This document shows, in pieces, positions 27,439 through 39,147 of a DNA stretch of 64,000 bases. Under the pieces are notes generated by a model. The model had not been told where the DNA came from, did no database searches, and worked only from the letters and a program-made list of their open reading frames with translations. This DNA comes from an uncultured Oscillospiraceae bacterium (GTDB lineage: Bacteria; Bacillota; Clostridia; Oscillospirales; Oscillospiraceae). How positions within the stretch are numbered: the first letter of the stretch is position 1; the number at the start of each line of letters is the position of its first letter. The position numbers and the translations under genes are program-made. The DNA is taken from the NCBI GenBank assembly GCA_947626845.1, contig CANQTW010000008.1, positions 30,399 to 94,398 of the forward strand. The letters are read 5' to 3'.

Positions 27439-28512
27439 ATGGAAAGAAACGAAAAACAGGGATTAACGCTGCTGGACGCTCTGCCGGAGCCTGTGCTGGC
27501 GGCGGAGGATGGGATCATCACCTTTGAAAACCGGGCCGCCCGGCGTCTCCTGATGGCGGACCTGGCCGGAACACCGGCGGCGGAGGTGTTCGATCCGGCC
27601 CTTTTGACGTCCGCCTCCGGCGACGCCGCCGGTTCCGTCAGGGTGGGCCGGGACCTCTACACCGTCCGCGCCGCCAGCCAGGACGGCCTCCGGCTGTTCA
27701 CCCTGAAGCCCCAGCCGGAGGACAGCGACGCCTCCCGTAAGGCGCTGAGCCTGTTCACGGCCCACATCCGTTCCGGCGTGGGGACGGCCCTGACCGCCAT
27801 CTCCCTGATGTATGACCGCCTGGACGGCGTGCCTCCGGAGCTGGGCATGAGCGTGGCCAGAAGCGACAAGTCCGCCTGCATCATGGCCCGTATGGCGGAC
27901 AATTTCGCGCGGGTGTTCTGCGGCCTGGACAGCGAGCCCCAGCCGTCCGCCCTGGATTTGCGCCGCCTGGTGGAGGATGTGGCCGCCACGGCCACGGAAT
28001 TGATGGCCCCTGAGCGTCCCGCCCTTGTGTGCAGCTGCGGTTCGGAGCTGATCCCCGTCATGGCCGACGGGCGGCTTTTGGAGCTGGCGCTGATGCAGCT
28101 GTTGTCCAACGCCATCAAATACGCCGGCCCCGGCAGTACCGTCACCGTCTCGGTGAAGCAGGGCAAGTCCAGCCTCTGGATCACCGTCTCCGACGACGGG
28201 CGGGGCGTCCGTCCGGAGCTTTTGGGGGACGTTTTCAACGCCTACGCCTCCCCGGTACGGGAGCTTGAACCCCAGGCCGGCGCGGGCCTGGGCCTGGGCA
28301 TCGTCCAGCGCATCGCCGCCATGCACGGCGGGAGCGCCGTGATGGAGAGCGTATGGGGCCGCGGCGCCTCCGTCACCCTCAGCCTCCCGCGGGTCACGCC
28401 GCCCCCGTCCACCCGCCTGCGCTCGGATTACAAAAACGATGTCGCCGCCTTCCTCATCCAGCTGGCCGACATCCTCCCCGCCTCCGCGTATGTGAGACGG
28501 GACCTGCTGTAG
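27439..28512 (+). CDS. Orphan cytoplasmic sensor histidine kinase
   Basis: 357 residues with no membrane span. N-terminal PAS-like domain (LLDALPEPVLAAEDGIITFE, RRLLMADLAG). The phospho-acceptor region is atypical: FTAHIRSGVGTALTAISL instead of SHELRTPL. ATPase domain intact: N box LLSNAIKYAG, DDGRGVRPEL, GAGLGLGIVQRIAAMHGGS. No response regulator is near. GGGGGA precedes ATG 27439, with GGGAGGAG further back. Ligand and partner are unknown; a degenerate kinase acting as phosphatase or scaffold is possible. Confidence 0.85.
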   Translation: MERNEKQGLTLLDALPEPVLAAEDGIITFENRAARRLLMADLAGTPAAEVFDPALLTSASGDAAGSVRVGRDLYTVRAASQDGLRLFTLKPQPEDSDASRKALSLFTAHIRSGVGTALTAISLMYDRLDGVPPELGMSVARSDKSACIMARMADNFARVFCGLDSEPQPSALDLRRLVEDVAATATELMAPERPALVCSCGSELIPVMADGRLLELALMQLLSNAIKYAGPGSTVTVSVKQGKSSLWITVSDDGRGVRPELLGDVFNAYASPVRELEPQAGAGLGLGIVQRIAAMHGGSAVMESVWGRGASVTLSLPRVTPPPSTRLRSDYKNDVAAFLIQLADILPASAYVRRDLL

Positions 28513-28534
28513 CGGCCCTCTCGGCTTGTTCTCA

Positions 28535-28630
28535 TAACGGTTTGATGCTTTTCGCGGCGGCCTGTACGCCGCGAAAAGCTTTTTTCCGGAAAAAAGCCCT
28601 GGCCCCTTTTCCGGCGGCCATCCGCCGGGA
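28535..28630. repeat. Partial P1 repeat, copy F
   Basis: Only the ATGYRC-type hairpin (GCTTTTCGCGGCGG..CGCCGCGAAAAGC) and an adjacent TTTTTTCCGGAAAAAA remain, directly after the orphan kinase gene. It may act as its terminator. Confidence 0.6.
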
Positions 28631-28646
28631 GAGCGGGAACTTGTTT

Positions 28647-28708
28647 ACAAAAAATTAATTATTTTTATTATATTTTTACTTGACAAATAGACGAAGATAT
28701 GATATACT
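28647..28708 (+). promoter_or_regulatory. Duplicated strong promoter with no gene downstream
   Basis: A 41-base AT-rich stretch identical to 37858-37898, then TTGACA (28680-28685), 17-base spacer, TATACT (28703-28708), then CCAAACT as at the other copy. No start codon or gene follows on this strand before P1 copy E and the end of htrA. It could make a short RNA ending in the P1 hairpins. Confidence 0.75.
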
Positions 28709-28744
28709 CCAAACTACAAAGACAGAAAAATACCTGGCCCGAAA

Positions 28745-28968
28745 GTACCTTTCAAGCCAGGCAGCTTGCCAAAAAACTCAAATTCGATATTTTTTCCGGC
28801 GACATGCGCGTCGGAAAAAGTCCCTTTTGTCGCACCGATTGTGCCGCCTGCGGCGGCGCGGACGGCGCGACAGCAGGGTAATTTTCTCTGAATTTCGCAA
28901 AATTCAGAGAAAATTACACGCACGTTCCCTTTTGCCAAAAAAGGCCTGCGGCCTTTTTTGACATTTAA
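28745..28968. repeat. P1 repeat, copy E
   Basis: Between the convergent orphan kinase and htrA genes. CAAAAAACTCAAATTCGA, TTTTTTCCGGCGACATGCGC, GTCGGAAAAA, variable GC part, palindrome around GAATTTCGCAAAATTC, ACACGCACGTTC, and CAAAAAAGGCC..GGCCTTTTTTG. Confidence 0.85.
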
Positions 28969-30503
28969 TTCCACCAGGGCCATAAGGGGTTCCCGCTGCC
29001 GCCCTGTCCCTGACCGGACTGCTGCTGGCCGGTGGACTGCTCCTCCACCTTCTCCTGGAGGGTGACGGTCAGCTTTAGGGTCTCCCCGGTCATATTGGCA
29101 CCCATGCGGTAGACGGTGATCGTCTCCACGTCGCCGGGGGAGTACCGGCGGAGGGTCAGCTGCAGATCGCTCATGCTGGCGATGGTCTTGTCGCCGAAGC
29201 CCGTGATGATGTCGCCCGCCTTCAGACCGGCGGCCTCCGCGGCGGAGCCGGCGGTCACCTCGGTGACGCAGCACCCGTTGGGGATGTTGTAGGTCTCGAT
29301 GGCGAAAGCCTTATAGAGCTCCGTGGTGTCGGTGCCCTTGATGCCCAGGCCCGCTCCGGCCACAAAGCCCTTTTCAATGAGCTGGGTGGCGATGCTGACG
29401 GCGTCGTTGATGGGGATGGCGAAGCCCAGGCTCTCGATGCCCTCCTCGGCGTCGGCGTACTTGGCGGTGACGATGCCGATGACCTCGCCCCTGGAGTTGT
29501 ACACAGGGCCGCCGGAGTTTCCGTGGTTGACGGCGGCGGAGATCTGGAACATGTTGATGGAGGTGGCCGCGCCGGTGATGTCGTCATTGGTGGTGATGAC
29601 CCGGTCCCTGGCGCTGACGATGCCGGGGGTCATGGTGTACTCCAGCTCCCCCAGGGGGTTGCCGATGGCGTAGACCCACTCGCCCACCAGCATCTTGTCG
29701 GAGTCGCCCAGGGTCACGGGGGACAGGCCGTTGGCGTCGATCTTGATGACGGCCACGTCGTTGGACTCCATAAAGCCCACCACCTCGGCGGGATATTTGG
29801 TGCCGTTCTCCATGAGGACGGTCAGCTCCCCGCCGTAGACCACGGCGTAGCTGATGACGTGGTAGTTGGTGAGGATATAGCCGTCCTCACTGATGATGAA
29901 CCCGGAGCCGGAAACGGCGCGGGTGGTGGTCTGGCCGAAGATGTTGATGGTCTGGCTGGTGTTGACGCCCACCACCTGCTTCCGGCCCAGCTCATAGATT
30001 TGGTTGCCCGTCAGCGCCCCGCCGTCGGGGTTGGCGGCGGGCACGTCGGACTGGGTGCCGGAGATGGAGCTGGCCTGGTTGAGTACCACCTGCTTGCCGC
30101 CGCCCTGGAGCTGGTTGTGGTCCAGCATATAGTCCACCACGGCCCAGCTGCAAAGTCCGGAGACAAGGGCGCAGATGATGACAAGGCAGACGGCCTTCAA
30201 AAAGCCGTGCTTTTTCCTGGGCTTTTTGGGCTTTTCCGGCTTCTGGGCGGGCTGCTGCCAGCTCTGGGCGCCGTAGGCATACCGGCCGGGGGAGTAGGCC
30301 CCCTCGCCGCTGGAGGCCGCCTCATAGGAGGGGTCCCGCCAGCTCTCCCGCTGATCCACATAGGACTGCACCGGCGGCACGCGGGACGGGGCCGCGTCCT
30401 GGGGCTGGACGGAGGGCTGTTCCTCCGGCGCCGCGTCAGGCCGGTTCTCCGCGCCGTAAACAGGGTCCTGCCCGGTGGGATTTTCGTTTTCTTCAAAGGT
30501 CAT
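28965..30503 (-). CDS. htrA: Membrane-anchored HtrA/DegP serine protease
   Basis: 512 residues. Cytoplasmic low-complexity N-terminus (1-95), one membrane span about 101-123, then a trypsin-like domain outside with catalytic H215 (LTNYHVI), D249 (NDVAVIKID) and S330 (GNSGGPV), and one PDZ domain about 395-480 (GSAAEAAGLKAGDIITGFG). The tail is Q/G-rich and ends in tryptophans. Envelope protein quality control is the family role. AAAGGAG precedes ATG 30503. Confidence 0.94.
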   Translation of the reverse strand: MTFEENENPTGQDPVYGAENRPDAAPEEQPSVQPQDAAPSRVPPVQSYVDQRESWRDPSYEAASSGEGAYSPGRYAYGAQSWQQPAQKPEKPKKPRKKHGFLKAVCLVIICALVSGLCSWAVVDYMLDHNQLQGGGKQVVLNQASSISGTQSDVPAANPDGGALTGNQIYELGRKQVVGVNTSQTINIFGQTTTRAVSGSGFIISEDGYILTNYHVISYAVVYGGELTVLMENGTKYPAEVVGFMESNDVAVIKIDANGLSPVTLGDSDKMLVGEWVYAIGNPLGELEYTMTPGIVSARDRVITTNDDITGAATSINMFQISAAVNHGNSGGPVYNSRGEVIGIVTAKYADAEEGIESLGFAIPINDAVSIATQLIEKGFVAGAGLGIKGTDTTELYKAFAIETYNIPNGCCVTEVTAGSAAEAAGLKAGDIITGFGDKTIASMSDLQLTLRRYSPGDVETITVYRMGANMTGETLKLTVTLQEKVEEQSTGQQQSGQGQGGSGNPLWPWWN

Positions 30504-30732
30504 ATAGGATCTCTCCTTTGGGGCTTTGCCCCCAATTTGATTCTTCTGCTATCTTAAACTGATTTTATGTCCATTTCATGACAAAAATAAGAATATTCTA
30601 AAAATCAGACAAAAAATCTTCTCGGAATAAGAACTTTATTTTTCCTCTCTTATATGATATAATAAAATTTACGGCTGAAATCAGCCGCGGCGTACCCTTT
30701 TATTTTATCTTTTTTCCTGCGAGGCGAATTTT

Positions 30733-33588
<2,856 letters not shown>

Positions 33589-33642
33589 GGCGTCCGGCCC
33601 GCCATAAAGGCCGGTATCCTGTGAAGGAGGCGGATAGATAGA

Positions 33643-34974
33643 ATGGCAAAGCGCGACATGACCCAGGACTCCGTGACCGGTCATCTTCTCCGATACGCCG
33701 TCCCCATGGTCCTGGGCAACATCATGCAGCTCACCTACAACGCGGCGGACTCCGTCATCATCAGCAAAAATCTGGGCCAGGACGCCCTGGCGGCGGTCAG
33801 CGTCTGCGACCCCATCATGACCGTCATGGTCCTGGGCGCCTCCGGCATGGGCATCGGCGCCTCCGTGCTGATGAGCCGCTTTTACGGGGCCAGGGAGCGG
33901 GAAAAGCTGCGGCGGGAGTTCTCCACCACCCTCCTCTTCGGCCTCTTTTTCTCCCTGGCGGTGTTCCTGCTGGGGCTGAGCTTCGCCCCGCGGCTTCTCC
34001 GCCTCATCAAGACCCCCGCCAGCTCCTTCGATATGGCCCTGACGTATCTGCGGGTCATCTTCGTGGGCTTCCTCTTCACCTTTCAGTATAATATCCTCTC
34101 CTCCGCCCTGCGCGCCATCGGCGATTCCCGCGCCCCCGTGTGGTTCCTGGGGGTCTCCTGCGCCGTCAACATCTGCCTGGACCTGCTCTTCGTGGCCCTC
34201 CTCCGCATGGGCGTGGCCGGAGCGGGCCTTGCCACCGTCATCGCCGAGGCCGTGTCCGTCCTGCTGTGCGTTTTGTGGATCGAAAAGCGCGTCCCCGACC
34301 TGTCCCTCCGGCGGGAGGATTTGAGGATGGACAGGGCGCTTCTGGGGGAGACCGTGAAAAACGGCGCCCTCACCGCCCTCCAACAGGCCGCCCAGCCCGT
34401 GGGCAAGGTGCTGATCCAGGGCGCCATCAATCTCCAAGGCGTCACCGCCATCGACGCCTTCAACAACGCCTGCCGCATCGACGACTACGCCCGCATCCCC
34501 ACCCAGTCTAACGGCAGCGCCATCATGACCTGCGCCGCCCAGAACCGGGGCGCGGGCAAACCTGAGCGGGTGCGGGAATCCTTCCGCCAGGGCCTGCTGA
34601 TCTCTTTCGTCTATTACCCCATCATCTTTGTCCTGGTCCAGCTTCTGAAGGCCCCCGCCATGCGCCTGCTGGCCCCGGACAACAGCCCCGCCATCGTCGC
34701 CCTGGGCGTGGAGTACCTGACCGTCAAGGCGTTCTTCTTCATCCTCCCCGGCGTCACCAACGCCATCCAGGGCTTCTTTCGGGGCATGGGCTCCATGACC
34801 GTGGTGCTGATTTCCACCCTCATCCAGATATCCGTCCGCACCGTCCTGGTGCTGATTTTCGTCCCCCGGTACGGCATCGTGGCCGAGGCCTACGCCTGCG
34901 CCGCCGGCTGGCTGTGCATGATCGTCTTTGAGTTCACCGTTTACTTTGTAAGACGGAGGAAAGGGGTTTTATAA
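33643..34974 (+). CDS. MATE family efflux transporter
   Basis: 443 residues with about twelve hydrophobic segments in two related halves. N-terminal VTGHLLRYAVPMVLGNIMQLTYNAADSVII is typical of MATE proteins of Clostridia. Substrate unknown; drugs or metabolites exchanged for sodium or protons. AAGGAGG precedes ATG 33643, which lies 54 bases after uvrA on the same strand, so co-transcription is possible. Confidence 0.92.
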   Translation: MAKRDMTQDSVTGHLLRYAVPMVLGNIMQLTYNAADSVIISKNLGQDALAAVSVCDPIMTVMVLGASGMGIGASVLMSRFYGAREREKLRREFSTTLLFGLFFSLAVFLLGLSFAPRLLRLIKTPASSFDMALTYLRVIFVGFLFTFQYNILSSALRAIGDSRAPVWFLGVSCAVNICLDLLFVALLRMGVAGAGLATVIAEAVSVLLCVLWIEKRVPDLSLRREDLRMDRALLGETVKNGALTALQQAAQPVGKVLIQGAINLQGVTAIDAFNNACRIDDYARIPTQSNGSAIMTCAAQNRGAGKPERVRESFRQGLLISFVYYPIIFVLVQLLKAPAMRLLAPDNSPAIVALGVEYLTVKAFFFILPGVTNAIQGFFRGMGSMTVVLISTLIQISVRTVLVLIFVPRYGIVAEAYACAAGWLCMIVFEFTVYFVRRRKGVL

Positions 34975-34979
34975 AATAT

Positions 34980-35541
34980 TCTCCCTTAAAAGGGCGGGGA
35001 AGACTTACTTTCTCCTCTTTTGTGTTGACAAAAGAGGAGAAAGTAACAAAGAGGAGAAAAGCAAATTTTGGGCCCGGTGGTAAACCGGGCCCAAGCTATA
35101 TTTCGGCGGAACGGCTGTCGCGGCAATAGTCGATACCCATGGTCCCCTTCATATCCGCGCATGAGCGTCGTCGCATTGTCTCAGCGCCTAACTCGCTTAG
35201 CCGCTTACAGCTCTATTGTCAAAGCCACAGCTCCTACTTCGCCCGCGCTGTTGCGGCTGTGATCGTGTGGTGAACGATAGCGTTGCGTCTGCTCCCCCGC
35301 GGGCGTTCCCTGGGGGGAATCCAGATGGGGGGCTCGCAAGCCCCCCTCTGGTCGTTTTAAGGGGGTGTCCAGAGGGGGGAAATCGAAATCCCCCCTCTGG
35401 TTTCTTTTTCCCTTTTGTTACCTTTTCCCTTTTTGGAAAGCCAAAAAGGGAAAAGTAAAATCCCCTCCGCCCTATAAGGGCGAAAACCTTATATCCCCCG
35501 CCGGGTGTCCGGCCCATGCGTCGTCACACATAGCTGTTTCG
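34980..35541. repeat. P2 repeats, copies 2 (partial) and 3 (inverted), with unexplained DNA between
   Basis: No gene supported in 34975-35541. 34980-35062 repeats the CTTTCTCCTCTTTTGT / ACAAAAGAGGAGAAAG hairpin; 35069-35091 is a GGGCCCGG..CCGGGCCC hairpin; 35100-35275 shows nothing recognisable; 35280-35500 is a P2 copy in reverse orientation in which the same hairpin position carries different arms (CTTTTCCCTTTTTGG / CCAAAAAGGGAAAAG). Confidence 0.75.
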
Positions 35542-37248
35542 TCAATTCAGCCCCGTAATCTCCCCGTCCACGGCGCGGTCTCCGTCATAAGGATTCTTCC
35601 TCACAAACACCGCCCCGTCCTCCAGCGTGGGGGCGTAGATCAGCCCGTAGGACTCGCTTTCCATATACGCCAGCCCCTCCGGCACGATCCGAAAGCGGTT
35701 GACGATCTCCCGCTCCATGTCGGGATCGGTTCTGTCAAATGCGTACCCGGTGGTTCTCAGGGTAACGACGTCCCCCTCCTGGCTCCAGGTACCCACCCAG
35801 GCGACGCTGGCGAGGCTGCCGCCGTCGTAGTTGAAGGTGCCGTCCGGATTCAGGGTGATGACGCGGCTGCCGCCGTCCCTTGGATCGCCGCTGCGGTAGA
35901 CAAACTGGCAGCCGTCCTCCAGATGCAGTGCTGTCTCCCCGCCGGCGGAGGTGTCCGCCGTGACCGGAGTCTGGGGGGAGAAGCTGGCGGCGGGCGTATC
36001 CGTGACCTTAAAAAGCTCCCCGTCCCGCACGTCGGTATAGATGAACCTGTCCGACCCCTCCTTGACAAACCGCAGGCCCTCCTCCGACCACCGGAAGAGA
36101 AAGACCCGATCCGTGGCTCCGGCGGTGTCCGTCAGGGTCAGGACGCCGTCCTTTTCCGTCCAGGTGCCCATGCCGATGTAGCTGCTGGCCGGCCCCTCCA
36201 TGTAGGAGAAGGTGCCGTCCTCCCAGAGGGTGATGACAAAGGGCTCCAGCAGGGGATCGGACGCCTTGCCGGTGTAGACATAGTTCCCCGCGTATTGCGG
36301 GGCCTTGGGATCGGTGAGAAAGCACGCCGCCAGCGCCGCGCACAGCAGCAGCGACAGGGCCGTCACCCACAGGGCCGGCTTTTTCCACCGAAGGACGTTT
36401 TTCACCCGCCCCTTCAGCCGCCCCTCCCCGAAGGCCACCGGGCAGGCCGCCACATGCCGGTGAAAGGTCACCGCCTCCAAAAGCGCCTGGGAGTAGGGCT
36501 TTTTGACTCCGGCCCCCAGCTGCGAGAGCACCTTTTCGTCACAGGCCAGCTCGATGTCCCGGCAGAGCAGGATATACGCCAGCCAGATAAGCGGATTGAA
36601 CCAGTATACCGCCAGAAGCAGAAAGCCCAGGGGTTTTATCAGGTAGTCCCGCCGCTGGATATGCGCCCGCTCATGGGCCAGAACATATCTCCGGCTGGCC
36701 CCGTCCATCCCCCTGGGGAGGTAGATGACGGGCCGGATAAAGCCGAACACAAAGGGGGAGGGCACGCTGTCCGCCTCCCGGACGCCCTTTTCCGTCTCCA
36801 CGGCCCCGGCCACCCGGCGGCGCAGGGAGAGGGCGGAGAGGAGAAAATAGAGGACCATCACCGCCAGTCCCGCCAGCCACACCCATCCCGCCGCGTAGAG
36901 GTACGCCTGAAGCGGGTTGACGGAGGCCGCCGGCGCGGCGGGGGCGAAGGCCTGGGAGAAGCCGGGATTCACCGCGTCGTCCAAAAACGGGACCCCCGTG
37001 TGGAGGGTGGGCGCCGGATCGTACCGCGCCGTCCGGGCCGAGAGGACCTCTTTGGCGGGCATCAGGCTGATGACGCTCTCCAGGGAGAAGGGGAAGAGGA
37101 GCCGCGCCCCCACCAGCCCCCACAGGACGCACCGCACGGATTTCGGCGCGTGGGTGCGGGAGAGGATCAGGCGGAGCGCCAGCACCGCCAGCACGATCCA
37201 CCCGGCCTGCACCGACAGGTTCAGGAGCTTTAAAAAGACCGCGTCCAT
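35542..37248 (-). CDS. M56 family BlaR1-like metalloprotease with novel ectodomain
   Basis: 568 residues. N-terminal 300 residues have about four membrane spans and the M56 zinc protease: HERAH at 192-196 and third ligand E233 in DIELACDEKVL. After the last span (about 293-311) comes an extracellular part of about 250 residues made of two related beta-rich repeats (each with PDGTF or EDGTFSY, TWTEKDGVLTLT or TWSQEGDVVTLR, and a following R-F motif), not a beta-lactam-binding domain. It should sense a signal outside and cleave the adjacent BlaI-type repressor. Start ATG 37248 abuts the blaI stop; GAGGGGA lies in the end of blaI. Confidence 0.88.
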   Translation of the reverse strand: MDAVFLKLLNLSVQAGWIVLAVLALRLILSRTHAPKSVRCVLWGLVGARLLFPFSLESVISLMPAKEVLSARTARYDPAPTLHTGVPFLDDAVNPGFSQAFAPAAPAASVNPLQAYLYAAGWVWLAGLAVMVLYFLLSALSLRRRVAGAVETEKGVREADSVPSPFVFGFIRPVIYLPRGMDGASRRYVLAHERAHIQRRDYLIKPLGFLLLAVYWFNPLIWLAYILLCRDIELACDEKVLSQLGAGVKKPYSQALLEAVTFHRHVAACPVAFGEGRLKGRVKNVLRWKKPALWVTALSLLLCAALAACFLTDPKAPQYAGNYVYTGKASDPLLEPFVITLWEDGTFSYMEGPASSYIGMGTWTEKDGVLTLTDTAGATDRVFLFRWSEEGLRFVKEGSDRFIYTDVRDGELFKVTDTPAASFSPQTPVTADTSAGGETALHLEDGCQFVYRSGDPRDGGSRVITLNPDGTFNYDGGSLASVAWVGTWSQEGDVVTLRTTGYAFDRTDPDMEREIVNRFRIVPEGLAYMESESYGLIYAPTLEDGAVFVRKNPYDGDRAVDGEITGLN

Positions 37249-37614
37249 CTACTTCCCCTCCTCAAACTCGTCGATGAGCCGGCGTACCTCCTCCAGCTCC
37301 TTCCTGGTGACCCCCCGGCGATTGGCGAAGGCCGTCACAAAGGCCGGCAGTGACCCCTCAAAGGTCTGGGTCATCAGCTCCTCCAGCCGCGCCGACTGGG
37401 CCTCCTCGCGGGAGACGAGACTGGTCACCGTGGCGTTCTCGTTCCGGATGACCCCCCGCTCCGAAAGCCGCCGGATCACCGTATAGGTGGTGGCCTTGGA
37501 CCACCCCAGCCGCTCCCTGCACAGCTTCACGAGCTCGGTGGAGTTGATGGGCTCCGTCTCCCACAGGATCAGGCAGAATTTATATTCGCTGTCAAAAATC
37601 TTCGGCGTGTCCAT
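37249..37614 (-). CDS. BlaI/MecI/CopY family repressor
   Basis: 121 residues. Winged helix 1-75 (SEYKFCLILWETEPINSTEL, WSKATTYTVIRRLSERGVI) and a C-terminal dimer helix region. Represses its own operon until cleaved by the M56 partner. A cut-site-like NATVTSLVSREEAQ lies after the wing. First gene of the pair, with its own promoter and candidate operators. Confidence 0.93.
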   Translation of the reverse strand: MDTPKIFDSEYKFCLILWETEPINSTELVKLCRERLGWSKATTYTVIRRLSERGVIRNENATVTSLVSREEAQSARLEELMTQTFEGSLPAFVTAFANRRGVTRKELEEVRRLIDEFEEGK

Positions 37615-37633
37615 ATCGCTGTACCCCCTCTGG

Positions 37634-37679
37634 TTTAATGCGTTAGACCAAGTTTAACACATTAGACCTCCCCCGTCAA
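37634..37679 (-). promoter_or_regulatory. blaI-M56 promoter with tandem candidate operators
   Basis: Minus strand TTGACG (37674-37679), 17-base spacer, TAAACT (37651-37656). Two similar 15-base repeats, TCTAATGTGTTAAAC and TCTAACGCATTAAAC, lie in tandem, the first overlapping the -10. Each contains a TAA..TTA dyad, fit for a dimeric repressor. Confidence 0.7.
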
Positions 37680-37734
37680 GAGGCAAATAAAAACTTTTTG
37701 CATTTTCCCACCCGCATGGTATAATTGCGTGTGT

Positions 37735-37850
37735 AATCCGATGACCCCATCGGCCCGCCGCTCCGCGGCGGATGATTGAATCGGAAGGAGAACCCTGACG
37801 GTTCCCCTTCCAATCCCTTCCCTCCGAACATACGAATTCCTGATATACCC
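37735..37850. repeat. P3 repeat, copy 1
   Basis: GGCCCGCCGCTCCGCGGCGGATGATTGAATC then GGAACC-type hairpin (GAAGGAGAACC..GGTTCCCCTTCC) and AATCCCTTCCCTCCGAA. The inverted counterpart is at 44928-45010. Nothing else is recognised in the gap 37680-37857. Confidence 0.65.
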
Positions 37851-37857
37851 TGTGTTC

Positions 37858-37919
37858 ACAAAAAATTAATTATTTTTATTATATTTTTACTTGACAAACA
37901 ACCGGATATATGATATAAT
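37858..37919 (+). promoter_or_regulatory. Promoter of the U32 gene pair
   Basis: AT-rich upstream element identical over 41 bases to 28647-28687, then TTGACA (37891-37896), 17-base spacer, TATAAT (37914-37919), 29 bases before the start codon. Confidence 0.85.
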
Positions 37920-37947
37920 CCAAACTGGAAAAGAAAAGGTGACTGTT

Positions 37948-39147
37948 ATGACCACAGAGCTTCTTGCCCCCGCGGGGGACAGGGAGAGCCTTGCCGCCGC
38001 CCTGCGCTTTGGCGCGGACGCGGTGTATATCGGCGGCGAGACGCTGCAGCTTCGGGCAAAATCCGCCGGGTTTGACCGGGAAATGATCGTTGAGGCCGTG
38101 AAGCAGGCGCACGAGGCCGGAAAAAGGCTCTATGTGGCGATGAATTCCCTGGCGGAAAATGAGGAGATCCCACTGGCGCGGGAGTACGCCCGCTTTTTGA
38201 GGGACGTCGGGGTGGACGCGGTCATCGTTTCCGACATCGGCGTTTTAACGGCGGTGCGCGCAAGCGCGCCCGATCTGGAGCTCCATCTCTCCACTCAGGC
38301 CAGCTGTATGAACTACGCCGCCGCCCAGGCCTGGCATGACCTGGGCGTGAAGCGGATCGTCCTGGCCAGAGAGATGAGCCTCGACGGCATAGCCCAACTT
38401 CGGGCCAAAACGCCGCCGTCCCTGGAGCTGGAGGCCTTTGTCCACGGGGCCATGTGTATGGCCTACTCAGGCCGGTGCCTCATCAGCTCCTACCTCTCCG
38501 GACGCAGCGGCAACCGGGGGGAGTGCGCCCAGCCCTGCCGGTGGAGCTACGCCCTCATGGAGGAAAAGCGCCCCGGCGAATACTTCCCCGTGGAGGAGGA
38601 GAACGGCCGGAGCTTTCTTCTCAGCTCCCACGATTTGAACTGCGTCCGTATCCTGGACCGGCTGAAGGCCGCCGGCGTCACCTCCTTCAAGATCGAGGGG
38701 CGCATGAAAACGGCCTTCTACGTGGCCTCCGTCACCCGCGCCTACCGGATGGCTTTGGACGGGACGGACACGGTAGACAACTGCGCCGCCGAGCTGGAGC
38801 TGGTGAAGCACCGGCCCTATTCCCAGGGCTTTTACCAGGGCTTTGTGAAGGAGCGTCATTTCAACTCCGGCACGTACAGCCACGGGGCCGTGTTCGTGGG
38901 GAACGTCCTTGACTGGAGGGACGGCGTGCTCAAGGTGCGCCAGCGCAACCATTTCAGGGTGGGGCAGGTGCTGGAGGTGCTGGCCCCCGGACGGGAGACC
39001 GTCAGCTTCCCCGTCACCGATATCGTGACCGAAGCGGGCGACCACCGGGACGCCGCGCCCCACCCCAACGAGGTACTGTATCTGCCCTGTCCGGTGAGGG
39101 CGGAGTTCGGCGATTTTCTCAGAAGGAGGGAGAACGTTGGAACCTGA
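37948..39147 (+). CDS. Peptidase U32 family protein, probable tRNA hydroxylation factor
   Basis: 399 residues. U32 signature: EAFVHGAMCMAYSGRCLISS followed by SGNRGECAQPCR, plus FKIEGRMKTAFYVASV. Cysteines in these motifs may bind an iron-sulfur centre. Family members (TrhP, RlhA) hydroxylate RNA using prephenate rather than act as peptidases; that is family knowledge. It overlaps the next U32 gene by 11 bases, the typical TrhP1/TrhP2-like pair. AAAAGG precedes ATG 37948. Confidence 0.9.
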   Translation: MTTELLAPAGDRESLAAALRFGADAVYIGGETLQLRAKSAGFDREMIVEAVKQAHEAGKRLYVAMNSLAENEEIPLAREYARFLRDVGVDAVIVSDIGVLTAVRASAPDLELHLSTQASCMNYAAAQAWHDLGVKRIVLAREMSLDGIAQLRAKTPPSLELEAFVHGAMCMAYSGRCLISSYLSGRSGNRGECAQPCRWSYALMEEKRPGEYFPVEEENGRSFLLSSHDLNCVRILDRLKAAGVTSFKIEGRMKTAFYVASVTRAYRMALDGTDTVDNCAAELELVKHRPYSQGFYQGFVKERHFNSGTYSHGAVFVGNVLDWRDGVLKVRQRNHFRVGQVLEVLAPGRETVSFPVTDIVTEAGDHRDAAPHPNEVLYLPCPVRAEFGDFLRRRENVGT

